Of a DNA stretch of 64,000 nucleotides, positions 12,801 through 25,105 are shown one piece after another. Under the pieces are notes generated by a model. It did not search any database. It was not told where the DNA came from and saw only the letters and a program-made list of their open reading frames with translations. How positions within the stretch are numbered: position 1 is the first letter of the stretch; each line of letters starts with the position of its first letter. A program made the position numbers and the translations under genes. Source of the DNA: Cichorium intybus (taxonomy: Eukaryota > Streptophyta > Magnoliopsida > Asterales > Asteraceae); the NCBI GenBank assembly GCA_023525715.1, contig CM042012.1, positions 35,350,151 to 35,414,150 of the forward strand, in the 5' to 3' direction.

Positions 12801-13408
12801 ATTTGTCATATGCGGTAAGCATGGTGAGCAGATACATGGCGAATCCAGGAAAGGAGCATTGGGTTGCTGTTAAATGGATTTTTTGCTACTTGCGAGGTAC
12901 TTCCTCTTTATGTCTGCGGTTTGGAAAAATCGATAATGGAGTACTTGGTTATGTGGATTCCGATTATGCAAAGGACTTGGATAAAAGACGATCGATTACA
13001 GGGTACGTGTTTACTTTGGGTGATTGCGCAGTTAGCTGGAAAACGCAGTTACAATCTACTGTAGCGTTATCCACCACCGAAGCCGAATACATGGCTGCTA
13101 CGGAAGCAGTGAAGGAAGCCCTCTGGTTGAAACGGTTGATAGGTGAGCTTTCAAACAAGTTATCTGTTAACACTATTTTTTGTGACAATCAAAGTGCAAT
13201 ATTTCTGACGAATGATCAAATGTTCCATGATCGAACGAAGCATATTGATGTTCGTTATCACTTCATCAGAGATGTTATTGCTAAAGGCGATATTACAGTA
13301 AACAAGATCAGCACCAATGATAATCCTGCTGATATGTTCACTAAAAGTCTTCCAATAGCCAAATTCAAAGCATGTTTGGATTATGTGGGTGTTTCAGATC
13401 GCATTTGA
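9827..13408 (+). pseudogene. Copia gag-pol polyprotein with three in-frame stops and an internal deletion (element 2)
   Basis: The whole coding region stays in one frame from ATG 9827 to the stop at 13406, about 1,194 codons. In order: gag; a zinc knuckle CNYCHKKGHLIDEC (codon ~229); a protease start WVLDSACT (about 10698); the integrase zinc-finger remnant CEDCIFGKQ (about 10787); integrase with TDNGLEF (about 11060) and ERMNRT; RT with QLDVTTAFLNG and YVDDM (about 12440); and RNase H with TEAEYMA (about 13080). Stops interrupt at 10142 (TGA), 10733 (TAA) and 11645 (TAA). Between 10735 and 10748 the rest of protease and the start of the integrase finger are missing, consistent with an in-frame deletion. 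The remaining reading is otherwise intact, so decay is recent. Confidence 0.9.
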
Positions 13409-13588
13409 GCCTGATAGGCTCGTGGTGGTGGAAGTATATTTACTTTTCGAAATCAATTTTTTCTCATATGGTGTTTGCAGATTCTTATAGAGATATAGAG
13501 TATGATGAGATGTTGATAAACTGTTTTGCATGATCATTGTGCAAGTTAAAGTTTTTCATCTTGTCTCATTTGAAGTCAAGGTGGAGAT

Positions 13589-14106
13589 TGTGGAAGTTTC
13601 CTTCAAACCTCAACATTGGATGGTTTCTATAATTCCATTCTACACATGTGGTTTTAATTTGTCAAGAATGGGTGGTAGCATGTTTGTCAAGAATGGATGG
13701 TAGCATGTTTGTCAAGCTTGGATGGTAATAGACAATTGAATTCATACATTCATTTGTCTATAAAAGGAAATGAAACCAAGCTTATTAAAAACACCACACC
13801 TCAAATTACATCTTCATCTTTCTCTCATATTCATACAAATATATATTTGATATATTTGTTTTTCTTTCCTCTATCTCTGTAAACACTGAATATTATACTG
13901 AATTGGTTCTCGGCTTCCTCCGCCCGTGGTTTTTCCCGATTTGGGTTTCCACGTAAATATCGCGTGTTCTTTCTTTTTATCGTTCGATTTATTCTTAGTT
14001 TATTATTCAAATAGTTTTATATTCCGTTGAATCGCTATCGTGATATTTGGGTTTTATACTTCGATCTTGAAGTTATCGATTATTTATTGTAGTCGATTTG
14101 TCTACA
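13589..14106 (+). repeat. 3' LTR of Copia 2, adjacent to host gene
   Basis: 518 bp, TATA-like GTCTATAAAAGG near 13757. It lies 166 bp upstream of the ATG at 14273 in sense orientation, so transcripts started in it could run into the PsbP-like gene. Confidence 0.92.
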
Positions 14107-14272
14107 TTAAAAAGTCCTCCAAAATTTGAAATATCATTAATAAAAAATTATATATTGTGACGAAACCATTCTAAAATGTGAATGATGTGGCTTTAAAACT
14201 AGTTGTATAAAAGACAATATCCGGTAGAAGAATAGAGTTTAGTGGATTAGTGGTCATTCAATCGCATCAGCC

Positions 14273-16197
14273 ATGGCGCTTCTTTCCTCTCTATATTCTC
14301 AGTCCCTTCGTCCTCGCAGTACTCCCTCTTCAGCTGCTTTCTCTCACCGTACAGGTCAATTTACACAAACTCTCTATCTCATCTTTAATGTACAATTGCT
14401 TCTTCTTCTTCTTCTTCTTCTTCTTCTTCTCTCTCTCTCTATCTCATCTTTAATGTACAATTCTGTTAATCCCCGAGGTTTTTGCGTTTAATTTCCACAG
14501 GATTCAGGAATCCCGTTGATCAAAATGTTGTCTTTTGCAAGAGCAACCAACAAGATCAAGATTTACGGTAATTTCACAGTCGTTTGGTTCAACATGGATT
14601 GAATCCAGAAAACCAAAATTGTTAATCGACTAAAAAAAAACTGTGTTTGATCAATATTAGCTTCATTTGTACTTTTTGTTCTAATTAGGATTCAATTATT
14701 GTTATTGGATCCTACGAATGCAGACTAACAATTGAAGAACAATCTCCGAAAGTTCAAAGAAGAGATCTTTTATTACACACCGTCTTCGGCTCACTGTCTG
14801 TACCTGCTATGGTTCCTTTTGCATATGCAGAGGAAGGTAAATTCATCGAATATGCAATATAAATTCATTATATCAAGATTAGTGGATGCATAATTTTTGA
14901 AATCATTATTGTTTTACCATTTATTTTTCTAATCTTATTGTTTTACAATTTATTTTTCTAATCGAAAATGTTTATGCTTTTGCTAGTTATACCAGAGGGT
15001 TTCCGCATTTACGCCGATGATGTGAACAAATTCAAGATAATGATCCCTCAAGGTGAAATTGATCCTGTTGGTTTTTCTATTATTTATTAAGATAAGATTC
15101 GCTATTATTTGAGAAAATCAAGGAGCACTTTTGGGGAACGGGAAGGAATAGTTAAATGAGTAAAGAAGACACAGCCGTGTATAGCTGTCCAGATTAAGTG
15201 CTTAACCCATTAAGTCAAAAGTAAACAACGTAATGGTAACAAGTATTTTGAACTTGTAGATTGGCTAATAGGAGGAGGTGAAGGCAATGGATTCAAGTCG
15301 GTTACTGCATTCTACCCTTCAGAAGCTTCTAATTCAAATGGTACTTATCACTTATTTCACTATTTACCCTTCTATTCCCAAAATTGCTTAAAAGGTCCAT
15401 TTTTTTCAGTCAGTGTAGTGATCACCGGGCTTGGTGCTGATTTTACCAAGTTAGAATCTTTTGGCAAGGTCGATGCTTTTGCAGAAAACCTGGTACGTTC
15501 ATAATAATATGTAAATTCCAATGAAATTTTTGATGATGAAACAGAAGAAATAAATAAATAGGAGTACATAATTAATAGGTCAGCGGATTGGACAGAAGTT
15601 GGCAGAAACCCCCTGGTGTTTCAGCTAAACTCATTGATAGTAAAGCCACAAAAGGTATTTGCATACTTTTAGTTTTCTTTATATATTTTTTGGTATTTTC
15701 TTACCTCCGAAAATCTTGATATATCTTTCATTATTGGGCAGGCATGTATTACTTAGAGTACACTCTTAAGAATCCCGGGGAAAGTGAAAGACATTTATTT
15801 TCTGTTCTGGGAATAGCAAATAATGGTTGGTACAATAGATTGTATACTCTCACGGGACAGGTTAGTGAAACACTAATGATGCATAATGTACGAATTATTA
15901 TGTTTGTGTTTCTTCATGGAAATTTGAAAACCATGTTTTATATTTCTTGCAGTATATAGATGACGAATCAGATAAATACCGTTCAAAGATTGAAAAGGTA
16001 TTCTGAATTGATTTATACATGTTAAACTTTTTGAATTTCTACATTAAACCTTATAGGTCAAATTACATGATCTTTCAAGAACAATCTGTCTTTGTATAAT
16101 ACAAAAGCATATAGATCTCGTTAAATGTTTAAACTTCAGAAACTATGGTTATTTTCTTGCTTGTTTTCAGGCGGTTGCATCTTTCAAATTAATTTGA
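14273..16197 (+). CDS. PPD3: PsbP domain-containing protein, thylakoid lumen (PPD3 type)
   Basis: Ten exons with GT-AG introns: 14273-14354, 14501-14567, 14724-14836, 14987-15052, 15260-15340, 15410-15492, 15579-15654, 15742-15860, 15953-15997, 16171-16197, giving 252 aa. Residues 1 to about 60 look like a chloroplast transit peptide (Ser/Arg-rich, few acidic residues). Then comes a Tat-type lumen signal: twin arginine RR at 62-63, a hydrophobic stretch, and AYA before the likely cut after residue 85. The mature part (about 167 aa) is a complete PsbP fold, with FRIYADDVNKFKIMIPQDW, then FKSVTAFYP, SVVITGLG and GWYNRLYTLTGQ. PsbP-like lumen proteins assist photosystem assembly or stability; the exact role of the PPD3 branch is not settled. 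The symbol rests on recalled similarity. A (CTT)n tract sits in intron 1. The gene converges with SWI3B, whose stop codon is about 340 bp away. Confidence 0.88.
14397..14440. repeat. (CTT)n/(CT)n microsatellite in intron 1
   Basis: About eleven CTT triplets followed by CT repeats. The flanking phrase TCTATCTCATCTTTAATGTA occurs on both sides of the tract, a small direct duplication. Confidence 0.9.
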
Positions 16198-16535
16198 TTG
16201 GTATAAGCAAAATGTAGTTCCACTAGTCAGGTGTGTAAAGTGTTCTTGTAATCCAGTTATTTCCTTGACAAAATCATTTTCCTATTTTTTTTTTTTATTG
16301 GATTAAGTCGTGTCTTATTGCAGGAACTCACGGGAAAGTTGTGACATAATAAGAAGAATTAATTTGACATTCTGAGTTTGTAAATAATTCGGCTACAGAA
16401 GTTTTTTCAATATCAAATTATGTTTTGCTACACTGGTTGAAGCCCGGTGGCTTGAATTCCTAAACCCTAATCACAAAATGGTGATTGAAATGTAGAGGAC
16501 AACAAGATCAAGAAGTATTGTACAAAAGTAAAATA

Positions 16536-18988
16536 TCATGATGATTCGGTTTTAACTTTTTGTTCCATATTTTCATTCCTATTTGTTCCATCATTCTTGT
16601 GAAACAAAATCGATAACTGATCAGCAAACAGCAGATTCTGCATTTGTTCTAGTTGTTGCCATTCTTTCTCCATTTGTAGTTCAAACTCCTCAAACCGAAT
16701 AATCTTATCATGTATATCTTTAGCCTATAAAAACCCATAAACAATAAATCATTTTTAATCCCAAAAATTACCTAAATATGTACTCAAATGCTTACAAAAA
16801 AAGCTACCTGCACTTCAGCAATATCAGAAATGGTTTTTTCCAAATCTCGCTCTTCCTTTTCAAGCTGCAATTTTGCCTCGCGATAATTTTCTTCTAATGA
16901 ATTTTTGTTGCTCTTACCGTTTGTTGTTACAGAATCTGCAACAAAAAGTATAAAAATTAGTGATTTTTATACAACACATTGGAAAAGAAAAAGGTTAACT
17001 TATAGTGCTAAAAATGTATAGTACCTTGATTTTTTGTATCATCAATAGAGGATTCAAGAATTTCTTGACTTGTTTCATAGTTGACTTCGGTCAAAGCCTT
17101 TACAGCTGCAGAAGCAGCTGCTTCTGCAACCTCTACACCCGTCAATGTTGCAAGAAAAGCAGCCTAAAAAAATTGAACTCCAAAAAGTTGAATTAAATTG
17201 TAAATTTTCAAAAGTACATTGCCCAAATTAATAGAGTTTAGAAATCTTTACCTGAGCCAAGATGGGGTTACTTGCATCATCAAAAGGTGTGGGCCGCATC
17301 TTTTTGCGTGGATTTGATTCATTATCAAAGTTTTCTTCAAGTTCAGTTGAATCAGGGGGGCCCACATATTGATCTCCAAAAGGAAGCTTAATAAAACGAT
17401 CTACACATTCTTTTTCACTTCTACCAACAACATGTTCAGATACCTTCTTCCAATCATCACCATAATGCATAACAGCTTCTAGAAGGTGCAAAGTTTCTTT
17501 TTCAGTCCAATCTGTTTTTACTTCTTCACTGATTTCCACTCTTTTAAAATCTGCAGTGTTAACTCCAGCACGAACATAGCACCTTGCACAATATGTTGTA
17601 TCTTTCTGTTGAACAAAAAAAAAGAGGTTGTATTTGGTAAGAATTAAAAAAACTTCATTATAATATAATAAATATATGATGCGAGTAATGATTAAGATTT
17701 AAGATAAGATACCTTAATGTTGGAAAAACAGGCAATGGTGCAAAGAGAATTGCAACTGCTGCAAAATCTCTTCTTTGGAACACTGGAATCGGTAACGGAA
17801 TTGGTTATTCCGGGGTCGGTGTTTTGCTGTGAGGAAGCGGAAACGTTTTTGCTCTCTTTATCTTCCCATTTCAATTGAGCTTTTGTGATTGGTGAACCGA
17901 AGTAATTGATTAAACCCCATGCTTCCAAAAAATCAAAGACCTTCCGTACGGACCCCACGTCTCCAATGATGGATTTTCGGGCCTCTGTGAATGTGATTTT
18001 TGGCATAGGGTTTTCTTTAGATGGAGGGGTTTCTTTGATGCTGTCTCTAAACTTTTTGATTATGGCATTTCTGTAATATTTGTAAACCTTGGGGGTTTTT
18101 GATGGTGAATTCCCATCGAAAAATTCTGGGAGCATTCGTGCCTCACATTCATGAATGTTGTTCCAAGAGAACCACCCTAAATAAAGAGTAGAAGTTAGAA
18201 ATTAGTCATCTTTATGGGTTAGTAATGGATATGGTGAATACTTGGTGGTAATTAAATAATGGAATACGTTAAAATTTAAACCCATCTAGAAAAAATCTTA
18301 GAGAGCACAATACGGTGAGAAGTTTTTTGTAAATAATCATAATTTCAAATGAAATGCACCCGAAAGTAATTCGCTTCATAAAGAGGATTAGACGTTTAAT
18401 TTTGGAAGTCGAAATTAACCTGTTTGAAATCAGAAGTCAAAAAAGCATATGTTTTGTTCTATAATGACGGGAGAGATGAATGACTTTTACTAGAAAACTA
18501 ACAGATGGAATGAACCCTAATCTTTGGGGGAAAACAACCCTAGAAACATCTCAATGTTGGTAATTGAAACTTTACCGAGCTTTCAAGTAATGGAAACTAA
18601 ATAAACAACCAGCGCAAAAACATATAACTATGAAACCCTAGATTTTTACGTCCAGAAACTTTATTATAACACTATAAGCGATTAAAAAGAGAGTGAATCG
18701 TGTCGAAGGCTTACTGGAATAACTAGGAACGTGGATGACATCGGAGTCAGGTACGGCGGAGGGTTCACGCGGCCGTGAATTGACGGTAGCGGGAGTGGTT
18801 GGTTGCTTCGAGTCGGTGGTGGGAATGGGAGGAGCGGAGGTGGGGTTGGGAGGAGTAATGGGATTTGGGGATGAATCAAGAGGTTGGAGCTTTTGATTTT
18901 CGGTTGTGGGGGTAGCTTCGGATGCAGGTTTGAGCGATTGAGCTTGCGGCTTCAATGGCGTTTCACCACCGCCGGAGCTTGTCGCCAT
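16536..18988 (-). CDS. SWI3B: SWI/SNF complex subunit SWI3B (SWIRM-ZZ-SANT-coiled coil)
   Basis: Six exons on the - strand: 18988-18715, 18176-17713, 17605-17252, 17163-17025, 16935-16808, 16724-16536, giving 515 aa. The N-terminus is Pro/Ser/Thr-rich. It then reads VIHVPSYS, RWFSWNNIHECE and LPEFFDG, the start of the SWIRM domain (about 85-180) that binds nucleosomes or partner subunits. Paired cysteines (CSSC...C, then YCARCYVR) form the ZZ-type zinc finger. SANT follows (DWTEKETLHLLEAVMHYGDDW, about 278-325). Next come ASNPILAQ, the alanine-rich VEVAEAAASAAVKAL segment and a charged C-terminal coiled coil ending near LLFADQLSILFH. This layout is that of the SWI3 core subunit of the ATP-dependent chromatin remodeller in the nucleus, and the short form with VGRSEKECVDRFIKLPFG fits SWI3B rather than SWI3C/D. 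No disabling change is seen. Confidence 0.92.
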
Positions 18989-20445
18989 CAATCTTTGACC
19001 GCCGATGCAGGGGAGAAGGGGAGAGCGAGAGGTGTGTTAACGGTTGAAAGCGGGTAGTTCGATAATTACTGTCTGATTTTTGTTCTCGCCGTTAATTATT
19101 AGAACAGAGGTATTCTACAAAAGAAAATTAAAAGTTTTTTGACTCAAAATATGTTTCTACGTTTTATAGGCAAATGCGAGAGAAGAGATCAAGAGATAGC
19201 AGGGAAAATTTATCCCATAATAATCAAATAAAATACGATAATTTGTTATATTAAGCGTTGTTATTGCTTGTATGTATTAACCCGGGTTCACGTGTGTGAT
19301 GTGGATACTTCAAAAAAGGAGATGGCATAACAAGGGCAGGATGAAACATTCTTCGTGAGACCTATTTAGAAATAATACTTAAAAAAATAAAATCATATCT
19401 AATCATAGAGTAGGATCCTAACAAAATCTACACTTTTGGAAACATAAAAATGTTTACAAACGTACAAGAAATATCCGAAAATATCAGAGAAAAAACTAAA
19501 TGTAATATCTCAATTGTTTCGAGGCATTAGACTCTCCGATAGAGATACACATGAAAATCGGATCTGCGGTATAGATCCGAACCAATTTGATCCGAAAATT
19601 GGTTTCAGTCAAAGTTGGTTTTTGTTTGAACCGGATATGATTAATCCGATCCACCAGATTATAACGAGATTCAAATCTTATGGATGAAGTTGGATTAAAT
19701 GTCGGATCGTAAACCAAAATTTTCAAAATCAGGATCCAAATCCACCCTAAAATCTTAATCAAAACGAATCGAAATTGGATTATGACTGGATTCGGACCAG
19801 ATTTTGTTCAGGTTGGACTTGATGACGCCATCGAAACTAGACCAGATTCGGATCGGATTTTTAGTTTGCGCATCGACGTGGTGGTGATGTGGCAGGAAAA
19901 CCACATCGTGCACACCACCCCTCCTCACTTAGGGGACACCATACATGGTTAGGTGTGGCACGAGCCACAACTCACAACTCGATTCTCGGTCCAAAATCTA
20001 GTCGCTAGGTGTATTAAAAAAAAACTTACTTATATATATCAATCACTTAACCACAATACATCCACACTACAACCTTTCCATTTGTACTTTCTAAATCTTA
20101 TATTTTATCATTCATATTTTTACTAACAATTTTCACAAAACTCAAATAGACCATCATCCAACCACAACCCAAACACTCTCAAAGTGAGACAATTTGTTTG
20201 CTCGTAATATTATAGCAGTTTCCACATCTTGATTCACTGACGGGTACCTTCATGAGCATATTACAAAGTTCACTTATTCTGCATCACAATATTTATTAAC
20301 AAGTATTTCAACAAAAAAAAGAGAATCAACGACCTTAAAACATATGTTATACCAACAACCATTTCCATTCTAACCAAACACATTTCAAGAATTTCAATCT
20401 CAATAATCTCAACCACAACAAGGTCATAAATTCATACTTGAAATT
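18989..20445. other. Intergenic, decayed repeat sequence
   Basis: The SWI3B promoter side, then a degenerate patch rich in GGATCCGAACC-like words (19510-19860) and a segment CACTTAGGGGACACC...GGTTAGGTGTGGCAC (19926-19956) that looks like part of a small DNA transposon. No target duplication could be fixed. No gene found. Confidence 0.4.
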
Positions 20446-22994
20446 TGTAACATCCGTGTTTTGGATCTAGAAATTTTGTGCTTAAATCGATAAAAAATTT
20501 TATTTTGGAAAATAGTTAAATAAAGATAAATAAGTGAGAATAAAATTTTAAAATGTTATAATATGCCTAGAATATAATTCAAAGATCCAAAACAAAGTTT
20601 TGATGAGTAGTATTTAAAAATCTATTTTGAACCATAAATGAGAAATAAGACATATGGACTATAACTGTCAATCTTGCCAAACTAAGAATATCTAGTTGTG
20701 ACTTGTCAAGGACCTAAATGATAGAGGAATTTATAGCAATGGGTTGTTAAGTAACTTGGAATACACTAGACATTTCATTTTAAAAGAATAAAAGGACCTA
20801 ACACAATTGTAGAAGTTTTAGTGAGGACGGTCATTTTTGCCAAATGAACAAACTATGGGTTAAGGTTGACTAGTGAATGACTAAGACGAAGAATAATTAT
20901 GATCGTTGGGGCAAAAGTGTAACGCCAAGACACTCCTTATTTGTAATATAATAAAAAGGGTAAATGGGTCATTTTACCTTAGAAGGGTAATTTGGTCTTT
21001 TTGACAGAAAAGGATTTGGTTTGTAATAATATTTTGAGTTTTGGACTTAAAATGTTATAAAAACTGGTTTTTGTCATAAAATGTGTTAGATGTGACAAAA
21101 GCTCAAGAATTAGAACTCCAGGGACTAAACTGCAAATTCTGGAAGTATAAATAGTGGAAAAGCTCTCCTACATGTGCAGAAAATCTAGAAGTCACGGGAG
21201 AGAGTTTTCTTGAGCGATCGTTGCAGAATCTTGGAGAATTCTTGAAGGTTTGAGCTTGGAATCCGATTATTGGCTTTGTATTGAAGAATTGGAAGCATTG
21301 AAGTTTAGTATCTCAAGTTCTAACCTAGATTGTTCTTGATGAGTTTTTATAGAAACTGAAATTTGTAATTTCAGTCATGAATTAAGTGTCTAAGTGGCTT
21401 AATAATTCCAGTAAGTCATGTTAAAAGAACTTAATTCAAGAATATGGAAGTAGGTTGCTATTCTTGAGAATTTGCAATTTTGATCAAGAACCCTAGATGA
21501 TGAGTTCTTGTGATAAACTTGATTCTAATGGCTTAAAATGAGTTCTAGATGCTATATTGACTGAAACAAATCAGTAGAAGTGATTAAAACTTGATTATTT
21601 CGGTTTTGAACCAAAATTGTGAAAACGGAAAATCTTGGAAATGGATTTGAATTTGACAATTCTATGGTTTAAAACTTGTTATTAGCCAAAGGTTTTGGTC
21701 TTGGAACATTTCCTAGTGATTAAGTCGAGTAATAAGGGCTTAACAAGAGAAAAATGAGAATTTATAGCACAAAATCGAGTTCACTGCCTGGAACCGCAGC
21801 GATCGCGACTCGACCATAGGGTCAGTCGCGACGCGAGGGTGCGGCAGAGGCTAAGAAGTTCTCTGTTAAAATTTGGTGCAATTTCCAAGTTTGGTTTTGA
21901 TGCTAGGCTTATCCGATTGACCTGAAATTTTGAACATAGGTCTAATATGTTGTGAAACTTCATGGAAAATTATCGGAATACGAATACGACCTCCCGAAAG
22001 TACTGTAGTAGAATACGCGTATTTCGGGAAGTGTATTAAATTTTTATAACGATGGTTATTGATTGGAAATGCTTGGAATTGGTCTTATATTAGACTCTTG
22101 TGCACTAGAATCAACTGAAATTGTAAATTAACCTATAATCATTGTGAAATGAATGAAATTATAGGTACGGGACAAAATCTTGCGGAATCCATTTCAAGGC
22201 AAGAAACAATTAAAGCTAGTGGTAGCAAGCATTCAGGTGAGTAATCTTGACTATATCTAATGTGATATATGGTGATTACTATGGCACTACTTGAAGTAGT
22301 TGAATATGGGATAAGGGTAGAATACCCGAAAAATATATGGTTATGTTATTGGATTGAAAATCCAAATGGTGCAGCCTCTTGGCTATGATTACTATCCTTG
22401 AAACTAAACTGGTGCGGTCTTAGGACCATGATTTTGGGTTATTGAACCTAAACCGGTGCGGCCTTTGGGCTATGATATAAATAATAAAACTGTTGGTGCG
22501 GCCTTAGGGCTATGATTTGATTAACTAAAATGTTTTGGTGCGGCCTATATGGCTATGATGTTTTGGTGCGGCCTATATGGCTATGATGTTTGGTGCGGCC
22601 TACATGGCTATGATATATGGTGCGGTCAGTGATGACTATGATATATGGGACAGAATTTGTTTAAGAGTTTAATTGTTATTATTCTCTTATATATGTGTAA
22701 TGTTATTTGCTGATTACTCATTGGGCTTTATAGCTCACAGTTTTATTTGGCATGTCCCTGCAGGTGAGCGTGATCCCGCTAAGGGGAAAGATAAAGTCCG
22801 TGACTAGGGACTTAGGATGGTGAAGTAACAACCCGGCTTAAAGGATGTTTAATATTTATATGTATTGTAATCCTCGATACACTTGTACCTGTTTGTGTTA
22901 ACAAATACCCTTTGGATATGGTTTTATTGTAAAATATATGGTTTGAAAAATAAAAATTTTTATGAGGTGTTTTGTTAATAAGTCGGGTGTTACA
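20446..22994 (+). mobile_element. Long solo LTR-like block, Gypsy type
   Basis: Starts TGTAACATCCGTGTT and ends CGGGTGTTACA, the complementary short ends typical of large plant Gypsy LTRs. It is about 2.55 kb with no coding capacity. A TATA region (GTATAAATAG, about 21147) is followed by GAAGTCACGGGAGAG, also found on the - strand at about 63,670. A minisatellite (22369-22640) and a downstream TTACTCATTGGGC motif complete the LTR-like layout. Flanks AAATT and AAAAG do not match, so the insertion duplication is not proven. Confidence 0.6.
22369..22645 (+). repeat. Minisatellite GGTGCGGCC...GGCTATGAT inside LTR
   Basis: Seven to eight imperfect units, each starting GGTGCGGCC or GGTGCAGCC/GGTGCGGTC and closing with GGCTATGAT or GACTATGAT, separated by 5-35 bp. 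Two neighbouring units near 22538-22585 are almost identical. Confidence 0.85.
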
Positions 22995-25105
22995 AAAAGT
23001 CAAAAACTTGAGAACTTGTATTAAAGATATAGTCTATTAGGTGATTATTGTTGAAGATATGGAAGTATAAGGACTATTTTTACCGACCTAATTAGAAAGA
23101 TGAGATGTATTAATGTGGGGGTTTTCTTCCTGTTGGTGAGAACAATTTCAGAGAAAAAGAATATGGCGATTTCTAGGGTTTCATGGAGGATTGAGCTTGG
23201 TTTTGAAGATTATTCAAAGTTCTTGAAATTCTCTAGCAATCTAAGGTGTAATTTCATCGTTTTCTAGCTTGAAATCATGTTTTTATGCTGGGTTTGTATT
23301 TAATCCAAATTTTTTGTTTGAAGGAGGTTTCCCCAATGAATCCAACTGATTGTTTGATATTCTTGACCATTATGTAATCACTATCTAACCCATGGATAGT
23401 TTATAATCACCTCTAATAAAGAAATGGCTATTTTGAAACCCTACAACCATGGATATGTTGAGTTATGGATCAGCATAGTTGTGTTTTTGGTTCCTTGATG
23501 TATTTTTGATAAAAGAAATCATTTCCAAATGATTTCCTAGTGATTCCAATCATTTGATATTAAGAACTTTAGCAACCATTGAATTTAGTGATGGAATTGG
23601 GTGGTTATGAACCCTACAAATGGAATATGGATGAATTTGCATTAGAACTGGTAAGGGGTTGACCTTTTGATTTGTTTTGGATGAGAGAATCCATTTTAGA
23701 ATATTTCCTTAGGAATCCAACCATTTAGGAATGACGAGTACTATTATAAGAACATGTTAGATGGAAAGGAAAGGATAAAGATCCTTAGTCTCAAAGTGTC
23801 AGGACCATACAAGTCTTCAATCCTACCTAATTATTAATATGCATGATCATAACTTAAACTCTTTGAAAATAAACCAAATTGTCCTCATTTCAAAACTATT
23901 TTGTAAAAGCATTTCATGAATGCAATACAATAATACATATATTATATAACCGAGGATTTTCATATAATAATATAACACATTGAAAATATTTAGAGTATAT
24001 AACTATAATATGAGATATCTACTCATAGGTAATGAAGTCGCCTTAACTATTTTAGATATATATTCCACCTCTAGTGATTTTCAGATGGTAAGTTGTCACC
24101 TAAAGATTATCATTGATTAAGTAATTAGTTGCTAATTACATTCTAATTAGCTACATTAAAGTATCTAAACGTAAACACCTCATTGTAACCATTAAATAAC
24201 ATCCTTAAGTCCATGGAAGAGTAATGGAAATAACTAGACTTGACTTAGATCAAGAATGAAAAAGTTCATGTACCGTACATGTTCTATTTAATTGAGTTAA
24301 ATTGCACATGAATTTGAGTAGATCGAGTCAAAGGATCTGGCAGCCCAACTCGAGTTTAAACTTCAATCATACTTCCATAACTTGTCCAATTTGATTCTAA
24401 CACCTCTAAATCAACTTATAATGCTCATGATGATTAATTAAAATTAGAAGATTTTTCCCAACTCCAAATTACATCGAAAACATAATCATTAAGTTAATCA
24501 CTTCACATATTAAAGAGACCGTCTCATAAACTATAAGTTAAGGCTTTAAAACTCAAAAATGATCGCTAGATTGAGTCTTCACCCATGATTTGCATTTAGG
24601 ATTAACAGACTAAAATTGTAAAGACAATGAACACATGGGAGTTTTGTCAAAATTAAGCTTAGAATCCACTAAAACACCAAAAATTCGCTTTCAACCAAAT
24701 AAAGGAGTTAACACCGTGATTTGGACCTAGAATCACAAAACCTACATCTAAATCATATCATTGCGATAGTTTGAGATTACCCAATCCGTTGTTGTGTATC
24801 TTTATAAATCAGTTTATGTTTATTTGGTTTGGGTTTCATATGTCTATGTAGACAGAATATGTGTTACTTTTTATGTATGATACAATATCGATGGATTTTT
24901 CCTATATAAATGCTCTCGTTCATAAATACATGCTCTTTAAAGAAACAATTGTACTTACAAGCATACATGCCCATGTCATAAATACCTAACGAGTATATGT
25001 ATTGTTCTTCAATGACTTTTCTCCTTTTTCGTCACGACACATTAACCCCAAAATCAATCACAAACGAAAGTTTCATTTAAATTTTTTTTTCTTTAAAGTT
25101 TTACC
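22995..25105. other. Gene-free stretch, probable decayed LTR sequence
   Basis: 23000-23800 resembles LTR leader sequence (a stretch of short exon-like text after AGAGATGAG...GAGAACAATTTCAGAG). The rest is AT-rich with no recognisable frame on either strand. Confidence 0.35.

Larger units (their letters stand above)
9251..14106 (+). mobile_element. Copia LTR retrotransposon 2 (Tork-like), recent insertion
   Basis: A 4,856-bp element with two 518-bp LTRs (TGTGGAAG...TCTACA), the perfect 5-bp target duplication TTAAA (9246-9250 / 14107-14111), a primer-binding site TGGTATCAGAGC two bases after the 5' LTR, and a purine tract AAGGTGGAGAT before the 3' LTR. I count about seven differences between the LTRs (roughly 1.3 %), so insertion is recent. 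The polyprotein resembles the Tnt1/Tork type (knuckle, YVDDM and TEAEYMA motifs). It ends 166 bp before the start codon of the PsbP-like gene, in the same orientation. Confidence 0.93.

Noticed and set aside
9359..13882. Identical 61-codon open frames at 9359-9544 and 13697-13882 as a duplicated small gene
   Set aside because: They are the same place in the two LTRs of Copia 2, and the text resembles no protein.
22369..22645. CRISPR-like array
   Set aside because: Units are imperfect, spacing is irregular (5-35 bp), and the locus is inside a plant LTR. Plant nuclear DNA has no CRISPR arrays.
20446..22994. Calling this a confirmed solo LTR with target duplication
   Set aside because: The ends look right, but the flanks AAATT and AAAAG do not match, so it is listed as LTR-like only.
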